Assembly (NCBI RefSeq): GCF_036322805.1
Contig: NZ_AP027272.1
Coordinates: 2,046,001 to 2,110,000 of the forward strand
DNA length: 64,000 nt
Origin: Planctobacterium marinum
Lineage (GTDB): Bacteria; Pseudomonadota; Gammaproteobacteria; Enterobacterales; Alteromonadaceae
Direction of reading: 5' to 3'
Position 1 is the first letter of the stretch. Each line of letters starts with the position of its first letter. A model generated the notes under the pieces. The model did not search any database. It was not told where the DNA came from and saw nothing but the letters and a program-made list of their open reading frames with translations. A program made the translations under genes and the position numbers. Shown here piece by piece: positions 57,575 through 64,000 of the stretch.

Positions 57575-58426
57575 ATGCCAGATTCATTACAGTTATATTC
57601 AATTTCTCCAGCAATCAAAAAATGGCTATCTCTTTCAAGCGCATTTTACATTATTGTTGTACTGAATTTTTTTGAGCCCTTTGCCATTAAATTACAGGGA
57701 TTCAATCCGGTCTATCACCTTACTTTAAGCACTTATGGCCTGGTCACAGGCGCAGTAACCTGGATGTTATTGAGCTTTGTTTTTCCTTTCTGTTGGCGTC
57801 ACTTGGGGCAAAAGGTGTTTGGCTGTCAGGTTTTTTGGTGGGGGATGCTGGTGCTACTACTAAGTATCAGCAATTGGGCTTATAGCTTATTGTTTCACTA
57901 TACACTTAGTGGTTGGCAAAACATGTATGTCCCTTTGCGCGGTTTTTTTGAATTAATGCCACAGTTTTTTGTCATGTTTGCTGCTTGGGGAGTGCTGAGT
58001 TGGGGAAACGTTATTCTGCTTCAGCGACACAAGCCTATTCAACCACCTGAAAAGAGCACACAATTCCTGAGTTTATATTCCGAAAACCAGTCAGATAGAT
58101 TCAGAATCGAAGCAAAGGCTATTATCTGCTTCCAAACTTGCGACAATTACCTGCAGCTTTATTATCTAAATGAATCCGGTTCGCTAAGTAAAAGATTGAT
58201 CCGTTCAAGTATGAAGAAAATGGTAGCGCAGCTCGCGTTGTACAATGTAGAATTTTTCCGCTGTCATCAGTCTTACCTTGTGAATCCTGACTATATAAAA
58301 GGCGTGCATAAAAGCCCACAGCAGGCAACATTGGAAGTCGCCTGGTTGGACTTTCCGGTTTTGCTTTCCAGAAAAAATATGAAAGCCAGTTTAGCCATGC
58401 TGGCGCAATCCACCGAATCACCCTAA
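57575..58426 (+). CDS. Membrane-bound LytTR-family regulator
   Basis: 283 aa. Four hydrophobic helices fill residues 15-150 (AFYIIVVLNFFEPFAI, GAVTWMLLSFVFPF, WGMLVLLLSISNWAYSLLF, FVMFAAWGVLSWGNVILL). Residues 175-280 are a LytTR DNA-binding domain: EAKAIICFQTCDNYLQLYYL, IRSSMKKMVAQL, FFRCHQSYLVNPDYI. It lacks a receiver, so the membrane part is the likely sensor. It precedes a secreted protein gene by 94 bases, a possible target. Confidence 0.88.
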   Translation: MPDSLQLYSISPAIKKWLSLSSAFYIIVVLNFFEPFAIKLQGFNPVYHLTLSTYGLVTGAVTWMLLSFVFPFCWRHLGQKVFGCQVFWWGMLVLLLSISNWAYSLLFHYTLSGWQNMYVPLRGFFELMPQFFVMFAAWGVLSWGNVILLQRHKPIQPPEKSTQFLSLYSENQSDRFRIEAKAIICFQTCDNYLQLYYLNESGSLSKRLIRSSMKKMVAQLALYNVEFFRCHQSYLVNPDYIKGVHKSPQQATLEVAWLDFPVLLSRKNMKASLAMLAQSTESP

Positions 58427-58520
58427 ATTAGGTCACAATCTCCCACAAGCCTTCAACTGCCTGAAATTAAATGAGAAAAAGATCTCTGTTAACTGCGTTC
58501 AACAGAGGAGAAGGTAATAA

Positions 58521-59348
58521 ATGCGGTTTTTATTTTTTGTACTATTTGTAGTGGGGTTTTCATCTTTTGTAGATTCGAGCCCAGACTATGCAAATGAACA
58601 AACAAAAAACATCATTGAAAAAATGCTTGAAGCCCATGGTGGTTACAATAACTGGGAGAGTAAAAACATCATTCAGTTTGACGCGATAATGCATAACAAT
58701 TATCACGGTAAGAATGAACTGGCCTGGTGGGCTGCTACAGAAACCATTGATAAAAGAACATTACAGGTTCATCAGAATTGGTTTCTGGATAAAGCCAGTC
58801 TTGGCTTTGATGGCGAGCAGGTATGGTCAGTCAACTGGCGAAAAGCCAACCCACCGACAGCAATGCTTTATTTTTTCTATTACTTTATTAATCTTCCGTT
58901 TTTGACTCAGCAGGATTCAGTGCAGTTGTCTGAGGCGACCGAATTTCAATGGCCAGGCCATGGTGGCAAAAGCTACCATGAGATCAAGATGACATTCAGC
59001 GAAAAGCCGGTGATTGGTAAAAGTGCTATAGACTATTTTGTATTGTACATAGATAAGCGAACTTATCGCCTTGTCGGCTATCAATATGCCATTGGTAATC
59101 GCGCATTTCTGGACGCCTTAGGTCAGCCTGCGGAGCGCAAACTGTTTGGGCCTTTGTGGCGAATTATCACTTCATATCAAACGGTCGATGGCATTGTGTT
59201 TCCTGCGACGTTTCGCACCATGCCTGAGCCTGACGAGCGCATAGTGGGTAACCATATAATTCGAAACATCCGGTTTATTGAGGACGTGGCAAGTGGTTTT
59301 TGGGAAATACCGGGAGCCGCGATTATAGACCCACCATCCAGGCGTTAA
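58521..59348 (+). CDS. Secreted hypothetical protein, LolA/DUF6503-like
   Basis: 275 aa. Signal peptide (LFFVLFVVGFSSFVDSS), then IIEKMLEAHGGYNNWESKNIIQFDAI, an opening common to periplasmic LolA-like beta-sheet proteins that bind hydrophobic chains. The rest is beta-rich (FVLYIDKRTYRLVGYQYAIG, GIVFPATFRTM). GAGGAG precedes the ATG. Function not assigned. It lies just after the LytTR gene and just before the IS insertion. Confidence 0.72.
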   Translation: MRFLFFVLFVVGFSSFVDSSPDYANEQTKNIIEKMLEAHGGYNNWESKNIIQFDAIMHNNYHGKNELAWWAATETIDKRTLQVHQNWFLDKASLGFDGEQVWSVNWRKANPPTAMLYFFYYFINLPFLTQQDSVQLSEATEFQWPGHGGKSYHEIKMTFSEKPVIGKSAIDYFVLYIDKRTYRLVGYQYAIGNRAFLDALGQPAERKLFGPLWRIITSYQTVDGIVFPATFRTMPEPDERIVGNHIIRNIRFIEDVASGFWEIPGAAIIDPPSRR

Positions 59349-59355
59349 ATCATAA

Positions 59356-59358
59356 TCG
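59356..59358 (+). repeat. Left copy of 3-bp target duplication (TCG)
   Basis: TCG directly before the left inverted repeat matches TCG at 60663-60665 directly after the right one. Confidence 0.7.
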
Positions 59359-59408
59359 TGTCTCGTCCTAAAATACGTTGACGTTTTATGCAGGCCGGTA
59401 GATTTTAT

Positions 59409-60137
59409 CTATCGGCCTTTTTCGTAATGCACCTGGTTAGGTGTTTTCATTCCCAAACTCAAGTGCGGCCTCATCTCATTGTAGATGTATATCGATTCAT
59501 CCACGAGTTGCTTTAATTCCCGCCTATTCTTGCACTGATGCAACAAGAACTCCTGCTTTAGTATGCCATTGATTCTTTCTGCTAAGGCATTCTGATAGCA
59601 ATCATAACCATCGGTCATAGATGGAGTAATGTTGTGATTTCTCAGGACAGCCTGATATTCCTCAGAGCAATATTGCACTCCTCGGTCTGAGTGATGAATC
59701 ATTGGATGGTTATAGTACTTATGCTTGATACTCATATTGAGTGCCTTAACCACATCTGTTGCTTTCATTTCATCGCTGAGTTCATACCCCATTATCTTTC
59801 GGGAATATGCATCCGTTGTTAATGATAAATAGTGCGTACCCGCATCTGACTTCACGTAGGTAATATCACTCACAAGCACATCCTCAGCCTGTTGAGGTTG
59901 ATAGTCCTTCAGTAGATTCGGGTGCTTTTTCATCCAGTGACGGCTGTCGGTTGTTTTTGTGTAACTACGTTTGGGTTTAACCAACATGCCTTCTGCGCGT
60001 AAATAATCAAACAGTCCATCACGCCCCAACTTAATGCCAAGTTTATCAAGCTCTGGTTTCATCAGTTGGTAGAGCTTTCGAGTCCCAATCCGCGGCATGT
60101 ACTGGCGCCAATACAGCACCATGTCCTTAACCGGCAT
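59409..60137 (-). CDS. IS3-family transposase OrfB (catalytic domain)
   Basis: 242 aa from ATG 60137. DDE residues: VSDITYVK (first Asp), HHSDRGVQY (second Asp) and ALAERINGILK (Glu). The frame is open upstream of this ATG to beyond 60240, encoding RRKLARCCRLFGFTPQGLYQ-like helix-turn-helix sequence, so the working protein is made by -1 frameshift from orfA. The shift probably happens at the A-rich stretch around 60228-60240 (TTG AAA AAC), one codon group before the orfA stop. Confidence 0.9.
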   Translation of the reverse strand: MPVKDMVLYWRQYMPRIGTRKLYQLMKPELDKLGIKLGRDGLFDYLRAEGMLVKPKRSYTKTTDSRHWMKKHPNLLKDYQPQQAEDVLVSDITYVKSDAGTHYLSLTTDAYSRKIMGYELSDEMKATDVVKALNMSIKHKYYNHPMIHHSDRGVQYCSEEYQAVLRNHNITPSMTDGYDCYQNALAERINGILKQEFLLHQCKNRRELKQLVDESIYIYNEMRPHLSLGMKTPNQVHYEKGR

Positions 60138-60220
60138 TAGCCTCTGCTGCTTATCGTTAAACCGCTTAACCCACTGATAAAGCCCTTGAGGTGTAAATCC
60201 GAATAGGCGACAACAACGAG

Positions 60221-60622
60221 CTAGCTTTCTTCGTTTTTCAACTTTTCCCGCCCAGAGAGCTTGTCGTAGTACTTTTTTCTGTAGTTACTCCCACACTCGT
60301 TATCAACACGGGTTACTACCTCTTCCAGAGCATCAATTTTGAGTTCAGCATCAGCTAATGCGCGTTCTAAACGCTTAATCTTTTGGGCGGGTGTTTCGTT
60401 GGATTGAGACATAAGTGAATGCATCAAAGGCTCAGACCAATCCAGCTTACCATGCTTTCGTAGCCAGACGAGAACTGTACTTCGGCCTTGAATGCCAAAG
60501 TGCTTTTGAGCTTGTTTGTAGGTGAAGTCGCCTTTTTCGACTTGCGCTACAACGGCCAATTTAAAGCCTAAGGTGTAATCACGTTGAGTTCGTTTAACGC
60601 GTTGTTTATCTGGGTTTCTCAT
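60221..60622 (-). CDS. IS3-family transposase OrfA (helix-turn-helix)
   Basis: 133 aa from ATG 60622, which has AGGAC upstream; an earlier in-frame start would lie in the inverted repeat. RTQRDYTLGFKLAVVAQVEKGDFTYKQAQKHFGIQGRSTVLVWLRKHG is the DNA-binding helix-turn-helix, followed by a leucine-zipper-like coil (IKRLERALADAELKIDALEEVV). It ends at TAG 60221 in the 0 frame; OrfB is in the -1 frame. Confidence 0.9.
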   Translation of the reverse strand: MRNPDKQRVKRTQRDYTLGFKLAVVAQVEKGDFTYKQAQKHFGIQGRSTVLVWLRKHGKLDWSEPLMHSLMSQSNETPAQKIKRLERALADAELKIDALEEVVTRVDNECGSNYRKKYYDKLSGREKLKNEES

Positions 60623-60662
60623 AATAAGTCCTAAATGTGTAAACACATTTCAGGACGGGACA

Positions 60663-60665
60663 TCG
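60663..60665 (+). repeat. Right copy of 3-bp target duplication (TCG)
   Basis: Pairs with TCG at 59356-59358 across the insertion sequence. Confidence 0.7.
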
Positions 60666-60673
60666 GCATAAAT

Positions 60674-60699
60674 AAAAAAGGCAGTGTCGGTACACTGCC
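60674..60699 (-). terminator. Terminator of the Lys/Ala-rich protein gene
   Basis: GGCAGTG and CACTGCC pair over six bases. On the minus strand a TTTTTT run follows. The IS inserted only nine bases beyond it. Confidence 0.8.
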
Positions 60700-60720
60700 T
60701 TTTGCTCGTATTTTTTGAGC

Positions 60721-61083
60721 TTAGCGAGGCAAGGTAGAGCCCGGGTGCTCGTTATCCAGTTTCTCATTCCAGAATGCTTTTACAGAGAAACCTGATTTTT
60801 CTGCCTTAGCTTTTTTAGGAGCTGCAGTCTTAGGTGCTTTTTCAGCTGCTGGCTTGGCTTCAGCTTTTTTGGCTTTCTTAGGTGCTTCAGCTTCTTTAGG
60901 TGCTGCCGCTTTGTTTCCTGCCAGCTCATCCGCCATTTCGTCTAATTGTGCCAGGCGCATGTTTTTGCCGCCATCTACACTATACCAACCGCCTTTAGCT
61001 TCAATTTCTGGCGCTTTGCCGTTTGCTGCTGTGTAGGCTTCTGTGAACTTAGCAATTACCTGATCTTTATCCAATTTACTCAT
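60721..61083 (-). CDS. Lys/Ala-rich protein with small N-terminal domain
   Basis: 120 aa. Residues 1-55 are ordered (DKDQVIAKFTEAYTAANGKAP, GWYSVDGGKNMRLAQLDEMADEL). Residues 56-97 are K, A, P and E only, like the tail of histone H1 or bacterial HU/AlgP-type proteins. A short end (SGFSVKAFWNEKLDNEHPGSTLPR) follows. A nucleoid or RNA-binding role fits the composition but is inference. ATG 61083 is the only reasonable start. Confidence 0.75.
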   Translation of the reverse strand: MSKLDKDQVIAKFTEAYTAANGKAPEIEAKGGWYSVDGGKNMRLAQLDEMADELAGNKAAAPKEAEAPKKAKKAEAKPAAEKAPKTAAPKKAKAEKSGFSVKAFWNEKLDNEHPGSTLPR

Positions 61084-61214
61084 ATTAATCTTAACTATTT
61101 TGTTTTTAATATTTGAATGCGAAAATACAGCCAGTTGTTATACAGGGTTTTAGCAATAAAGTCTAATTTTCGTACTGGATTAGCTATTTTTTACTGCATT
61201 TATCGAGGAATTAC

Positions 61215-61970
61215 ATGAAAAATACGGCACTTTTGGCCTGGCTAGATGAGCAATTGAAGCCACAATTAATCAAAGATTATTGCCCCAATGGATTGCAGGT
61301 ACAAGGCAAGTCAGATATCAAAAAAATAGTCACTGGCGTGACAGCCAGTCAGGCACTCATTGATGCCGCTATTGCGCAAAAGGCAGATGCTATTTTGGTG
61401 CATCACGGCTTTTTTTGGAAAAATGAAAATCCCGTCATTGTGGGCATGAAGCATCGACGCATTAAGGCTCTACTGCAACATGATATTAACTTGTTTGCTT
61501 ATCACCTTCCTTTAGATGTACATCCAGTATTTGGCAATAACGCCATGCTCGGAAAGTTATTGGGAGTGACTGACATTAAGCCCGTAGAGGGAATAAAGCC
61601 GGAAGGTGTGGTTATGCGTGGAATCAATTCTGGTAAAGGAGATCTCGAGCAGTTCGCCGCCAATTTAGCATCAGTATTACAACGTAAACCATTGGTGATC
61701 GGGGAAGGCGACAAAACCATTGAGCGAGTCGCCTGGTGCACTGGTGGCGGTCAAAGCTTTATTGAACAGGCGGCAGACCAAGGCGCAGATTTGTTTATTT
61801 CCGGAGAAGTGTCTGAACAAACTACGCATATTGCCAGAGAAATGGACATTGCTTATATTGCTGCCGGGCACCACGCAACTGAGCGCTATGGCGCCATGTA
61901 TCTTGGCCAGCAGATAGCAAAAGAGTTGCCTCTAGAGGTGGAGTTTATCGATATACCCAATCCAGTTTAG
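61215..61970 (+). CDS. Nif3-like dinuclear metal centre protein (YbgI type)
   Basis: 251 aa. Family landmarks: DYCPNGLQVQG, ILVHHGFFWKNE (metal His pair), FAYHLPLDVHPVFGNNAMLG, and the late DLFISGEVSEQTTHIARE and AAGHHATERYG with further ligands. Forms a hexameric ring in homologues; often described as a GTP cyclohydrolase-like or hydrolase protein but without a firm role. GAGGAA precedes ATG. Its last four bases overlap the end of convergent elyC. Confidence 0.92.
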   Translation: MKNTALLAWLDEQLKPQLIKDYCPNGLQVQGKSDIKKIVTGVTASQALIDAAIAQKADAILVHHGFFWKNENPVIVGMKHRRIKALLQHDINLFAYHLPLDVHPVFGNNAMLGKLLGVTDIKPVEGIKPEGVVMRGINSGKGDLEQFAANLASVLQRKPLVIGEGDKTIERVAWCTGGGQSFIEQAADQGADLFISGEVSEQTTHIAREMDIAYIAAGHHATERYGAMYLGQQIAKELPLEVEFIDIPNPV

Positions 61971-62719
61971 TGGGCTATTTTTTGCCATAGCTGGCCGATG
62001 TACTCGTAGACGGCTCGCTCGGTTTTGTGTAAGTAATGGGCATCAGGCAAATATTGATAAGACAGTAGCGGGCCTTCATCACGGTATAAGTGAGCTGTTG
62101 GCGCAGGTATCGGGGTCAGTCCCTGTTGCTGAAAATAGAGCAGTGCCCTGGGCATGTGACTGGCCTCAGTAACCAGGGCAAATTGCTTATCCTTGAGAAT
62201 AGGTGTCAGCACTTGAGCTTCTTCTCTGGTATCTTTTGGGGTGGAGTAGGTGAGTATTCGATAGTCTGGCACACCCAGCGCCAGTGCTAATTCTTTATTC
62301 GTTTCAGCGTTACTCAAAGGTTGGTTGCCACCGAAACCTGTAAAAACCAGTTTGGTATTGGGGTGGCTTTGAAATATTCGCACACCCTCTACAACCCGAT
62401 ATAGACTGCAGCTGTCTACTTGAGAGGTTATGGGAACCCGTCGGTCGTTGACATGACCACAGCCCAATACAACGATATAATCCAGTACTTTCGCGTTGTC
62501 AAACTGAACAATATTGGCCTCAATGGCTCTTGCTGAAAAATTAGCAAAAGGTGGTGTAGTGACTGCGATAAAAAAGAGGATCGCGATACTTTGCACCCCG
62601 ATTGCCGTACGTTTTTTGCCACGCAAGAATAAAAACAAGGTTATCAATAGTAAAATCAATATTAGCGGCAATGGTTGCAACAAGGCACCAAGCCATTTTT
62701 TAATTGTAAAGCTCAACAT
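61967..62719 (-). CDS. elyC: Envelope biogenesis factor ElyC (DUF218)
   Basis: 250 aa. Two N-terminal membrane helices, then a DUF218 domain with DYIVVLGCGHVNDRR, NTKLVFTGFGGNQ, ILTYSTPKDTREEAQVL and LVTEASHMPRALLYFQQQG. ElyC supports peptidoglycan synthesis in E. coli, by effects on the lipid carrier. It is divergent from cmoM with 15 bases between the starts, the same neighbours as ycbC-smtA in E. coli. Confidence 0.9.
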   Translation of the reverse strand: MLSFTIKKWLGALLQPLPLILILLLITLFLFLRGKKRTAIGVQSIAILFFIAVTTPPFANFSARAIEANIVQFDNAKVLDYIVVLGCGHVNDRRVPITSQVDSCSLYRVVEGVRIFQSHPNTKLVFTGFGGNQPLSNAETNKELALALGVPDYRILTYSTPKDTREEAQVLTPILKDKQFALVTEASHMPRALLYFQQQGLTPIPAPTAHLYRDEGPLLSYQYLPDAHYLHKTERAVYEYIGQLWQKIAH

Positions 62720-62734
62720 AAGTTAGTGTCTGAA

Positions 62735-63523
62735 ATGTCCGATAAAAAAACACAAAGTTCCAATTCGCCATCGTCACAGGATATCAGTTTTGACAATATT
62801 GCGAATAAGTTTGATAAGAATATATATGGTACCACCAAAGGACGCTTGAGACATGAAATGCTAATGCACAATCTGGCTTTCCTGTGGCCAGTGCTGAATG
62901 AAAATGCCTGCGTATTAGATGCCGGGGGCGGTACGGGAGAGTTTACCAAAGAATTGTTGGCCAAAGGCTATCAGGTGTTGTTGAATGATATTTCTATGGA
63001 CACCCTCGAAATTGCAGAACAAAAGCTCGCTGACTATGATGGTTTGAGCTTACATCACGGCGCCATTCAAGATATTCCAGCCCATTCGCAGTTTGATTTG
63101 GTTACCTGCCATGCCGTATTTGAATGGCTGGATAACCCTCAGGCAGTTTTATCTCATCTGTTTGAGCTTTTAAAACCGGGCGCCTATCTGTCGTTGAGTT
63201 TCTTCAATCAGGATGCCAATCTGTTCGGTAACGTTTTATACGGCAACTTTCAATTGATCAACAATGGCATGAAGCAAAAAAATCGGTTGCGACTGGCCAA
63301 CCATACCCCCCTCAAACCTAAAACCGTATTGAACTGGTTGGAAGAATTGCCGTGTGAGGTGCTGAAAAAGTCTGGTATACGTTGTTTTCATGATTACCTG
63401 AAAGACAAACAACAACAATCCGACAATTACCAAGACATTAAGCAACTCGAACTGCAATATAGCGACCAGGAGCCCTATCTCTGGCTAGGCAAATATTTTC
63501 ATATTGTGATAAGAAAGAACTAA
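62735..63523 (+). CDS. cmoM: tRNA cmo5U34 methyltransferase CmoM
   Basis: 262 aa. S-adenosylmethionine methyltransferase that esterifies 5-carboxymethoxyuridine at tRNA position 34. FDNIANKFDKNIYGTTKGRLRHEML matches the CmoM start, VLDAGGGTGEFTKELLAKGYQVLLNDIS is motif I and following, and VTCHAVFEWLDNP is the acceptor region. ATG 62735 is used; a GTG at 62726 is possible. Paired divergently with elyC. Confidence 0.9.
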   Translation: MSDKKTQSSNSPSSQDISFDNIANKFDKNIYGTTKGRLRHEMLMHNLAFLWPVLNENACVLDAGGGTGEFTKELLAKGYQVLLNDISMDTLEIAEQKLADYDGLSLHHGAIQDIPAHSQFDLVTCHAVFEWLDNPQAVLSHLFELLKPGAYLSLSFFNQDANLFGNVLYGNFQLINNGMKQKNRLRLANHTPLKPKTVLNWLEELPCEVLKKSGIRCFHDYLKDKQQQSDNYQDIKQLELQYSDQEPYLWLGKYFHIVIRKN

Positions 63524-63613
63524 AAAGTGCTTGCATGATAGCCCGTAATTTCTTCTAATCCAAAAGATGTTACGCCAGCCATATGTCTGTATCTTTAGAC
63601 ATTATCTGCGTGT

Positions 63614-63808
63614 ATCAGAAGAGGTGCGTTGGCCAGATAGCTCAGCAGGAATAGTTTGCATATTGGGTATTTGTTGCAAGCAAATACTAGCTGTTAGAGT
63701 GACGGGGACCAATGCCGAGGATCCGATTTATGCAAACAATGTCGGGTTCGGTTACTTGAGGTGAAACTCTGTAACTGTCACTCCACAATGGAGTGTTGGG
63801 CTTCTGGT
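63614..63808 (+). promoter_or_regulatory. Lysine riboswitch (L box) of lysC
   Basis: P1 is formed by CAGAAG (63616-63621) and CTTCTG (63801-63806). The conserved 5' part AGAGGTGCGTTGGCCAGATA, an internal GACGGGGACCAATGCCGA segment and GGGTTCGGTTACTTGAGG follow in the order of known lysine riboswitches. The E. coli lysC leader shares the AGAAGAGG-GCGTTG block. In the family, lysine binding lowers lysC expression; the platform lies between 63809 and the ATG at 63882. Confidence 0.85.
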
Positions 63809-63881
63809 ATTGAGACGTGTTGAAGCAATGCGTTCCTGCCAGTGTGAAATTTTCTAATCGCTTACTCGGAAATAAATTGAT

Positions 63882-64000
63882 ATGACAGGACTGATAGTCG
63901 CGAAGTTTGGCGGCACCAGTGTTGCCGATTATGACGCAATGTCTCGCTGTGCCAGTATTGTAGCCAGCAACCCGGAAACTAAAATCGTCGTGGTGAGTGC
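63882..64000 (+). CDS. lysC: Lysine-sensitive aspartokinase (partial)
   Basis: First 39 codons only; continues past the window. MTGLIVAKFGGTSVADYDAM holds the KFGGTSV ATP-binding motif of aspartate kinases. The lysine riboswitch directly upstream points to the lysine-controlled isoenzyme (LysC, AK III). It supplies the pathway in which dapE acts. Confidence 0.92.
   Translation, partial: MTGLIVAKFGGTSVADYDAMSRCASIVASNPETKIVVVS

Larger units (their letters stand above)
59359..60662 (-). mobile_element. Complete IS3-family insertion sequence
   Basis: 1304 bp, ends TG...CA. The imperfect terminal inverted repeats start TGTCTCGTCCTAAAAT on the left and TGTCCCGTCCTGAAAT (complement) on the right. 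It holds orfA and orfB on the minus strand in overlapping frames and is flanked by a 3-bp TCG duplication. Both reading frames and both ends are intact, so it may still move. It lies between a secreted-protein gene and the terminator of the Lys/Ala-rich gene, and breaks no gene. Confidence 0.92.

Noticed and set aside
59409..60622. Transposase as a frameshifted pseudogene
   Set aside because: OrfB in the -1 frame and an open overlap are the normal programmed-frameshift layout of IS3 elements, and both ends are intact.
63567..63764. 65-aa ORF upstream of lysC
   Set aside because: It lies within the lysine riboswitch and has no ribosome binding site.

Overview
The window reads as a chromosomal segment of a marine-type gammaproteobacterium, most likely an Alteromonadaceae relative. 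The reasons are the translation block thrS-infC-rpmI-rplT and pheS-pheT-ihfA, divergent elyC/cmoM as near the E. coli muk locus, dapE with its yffB-type neighbour, a rhombosortase, DUF3080/CPXCG and DUF2789 proteins, and moderate GC. This is inference from gene content; no 16S rRNA gene or other species marker is present.

Layout. 0-8.6 kb: secreted glutathione peroxidase, an S9 peptidase gene broken by one in-frame TGA, rhombosortase, a crotonase, gamma-glutamyltransferase, a DUF4177 protein, a small lipoprotein and cysK. 8.7-16.2 kb: a MoxR/VWA pair, a leftward operon (ACT protein, degenerate EIIA-like protein, YffB, DapE, VanY-type peptidase), a patatin-like lipase and glutaminase. 16.4-21.8 kb: tRNA-Val(GAC), a Gln/Asn-rich repeat protein, RhlE, an RRM protein overlapping a VF530 protein, and an HD-GYP protein behind a strong promoter that carries a dyad. 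21.9-25.9 kb: a leftward three-gene cassette of a ferritin/VioB-like protein with a Cys-rich tail, a DUF692 multinuclear iron oxidase (MNIO) and a DUF2063 (BufC/HvfC-type) partner. 26.2-32.8 kb: iron alcohol dehydrogenase, then a signalling run (STAS-like protein, hybrid histidine kinase, CadC-like TPR regulator). 32.8-37.0 kb: beta-lactamase-fold hydrolase, DUF3080 lipoprotein, CPXCG protein, fructosamine kinase and START-domain protein, all leftward. 37.2-40.4 kb: thrS, infC (AUU start), rpmI, rplT. 40.5-52 kb: accessory genes separating this block from pheST-ihfA: a solute-binding protein, PadR plus membrane protein, an orphan ParA/RHH pair, a secreted hydrolase with a DUF4785 protein, HMG-CoA reductase, cyclophilin, DUF2789, aldo/keto reductase and EAL-HDOD. 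52.2-59.4 kb: pheS-pheT-ihfA, a GNAT, DUF523-DUF1722, a LytTR regulator and a secreted protein. 59.36-60.66 kb: a complete IS3-family element with a 3-bp target duplication. 60.7-64 kb: Lys/Ala-rich protein, Nif3-like protein, ElyC, CmoM, a lysine riboswitch and the start of lysC.

The strongest candidate for an undescribed system is the 21.9-25.9 kb MNIO cassette. MNIOs with DUF2063 partners modify cysteines in small peptides. Here no small precursor ORF is visible. Instead the first gene ends in five C-x5-C units plus two terminal cysteines, fused to a diiron-type ferritin-like domain and without a signal peptide. I infer that the Cys-rich tail is the MNIO substrate, so that an enzyme would carry its own RiPP-like post-translational modification. 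Other items worth a look are the TGA-interrupted peptidase with intact catalytic residues, the dyad over the HD-GYP start region, an EIIA-like protein without its histidines, and an orphan HMG-CoA reductase.
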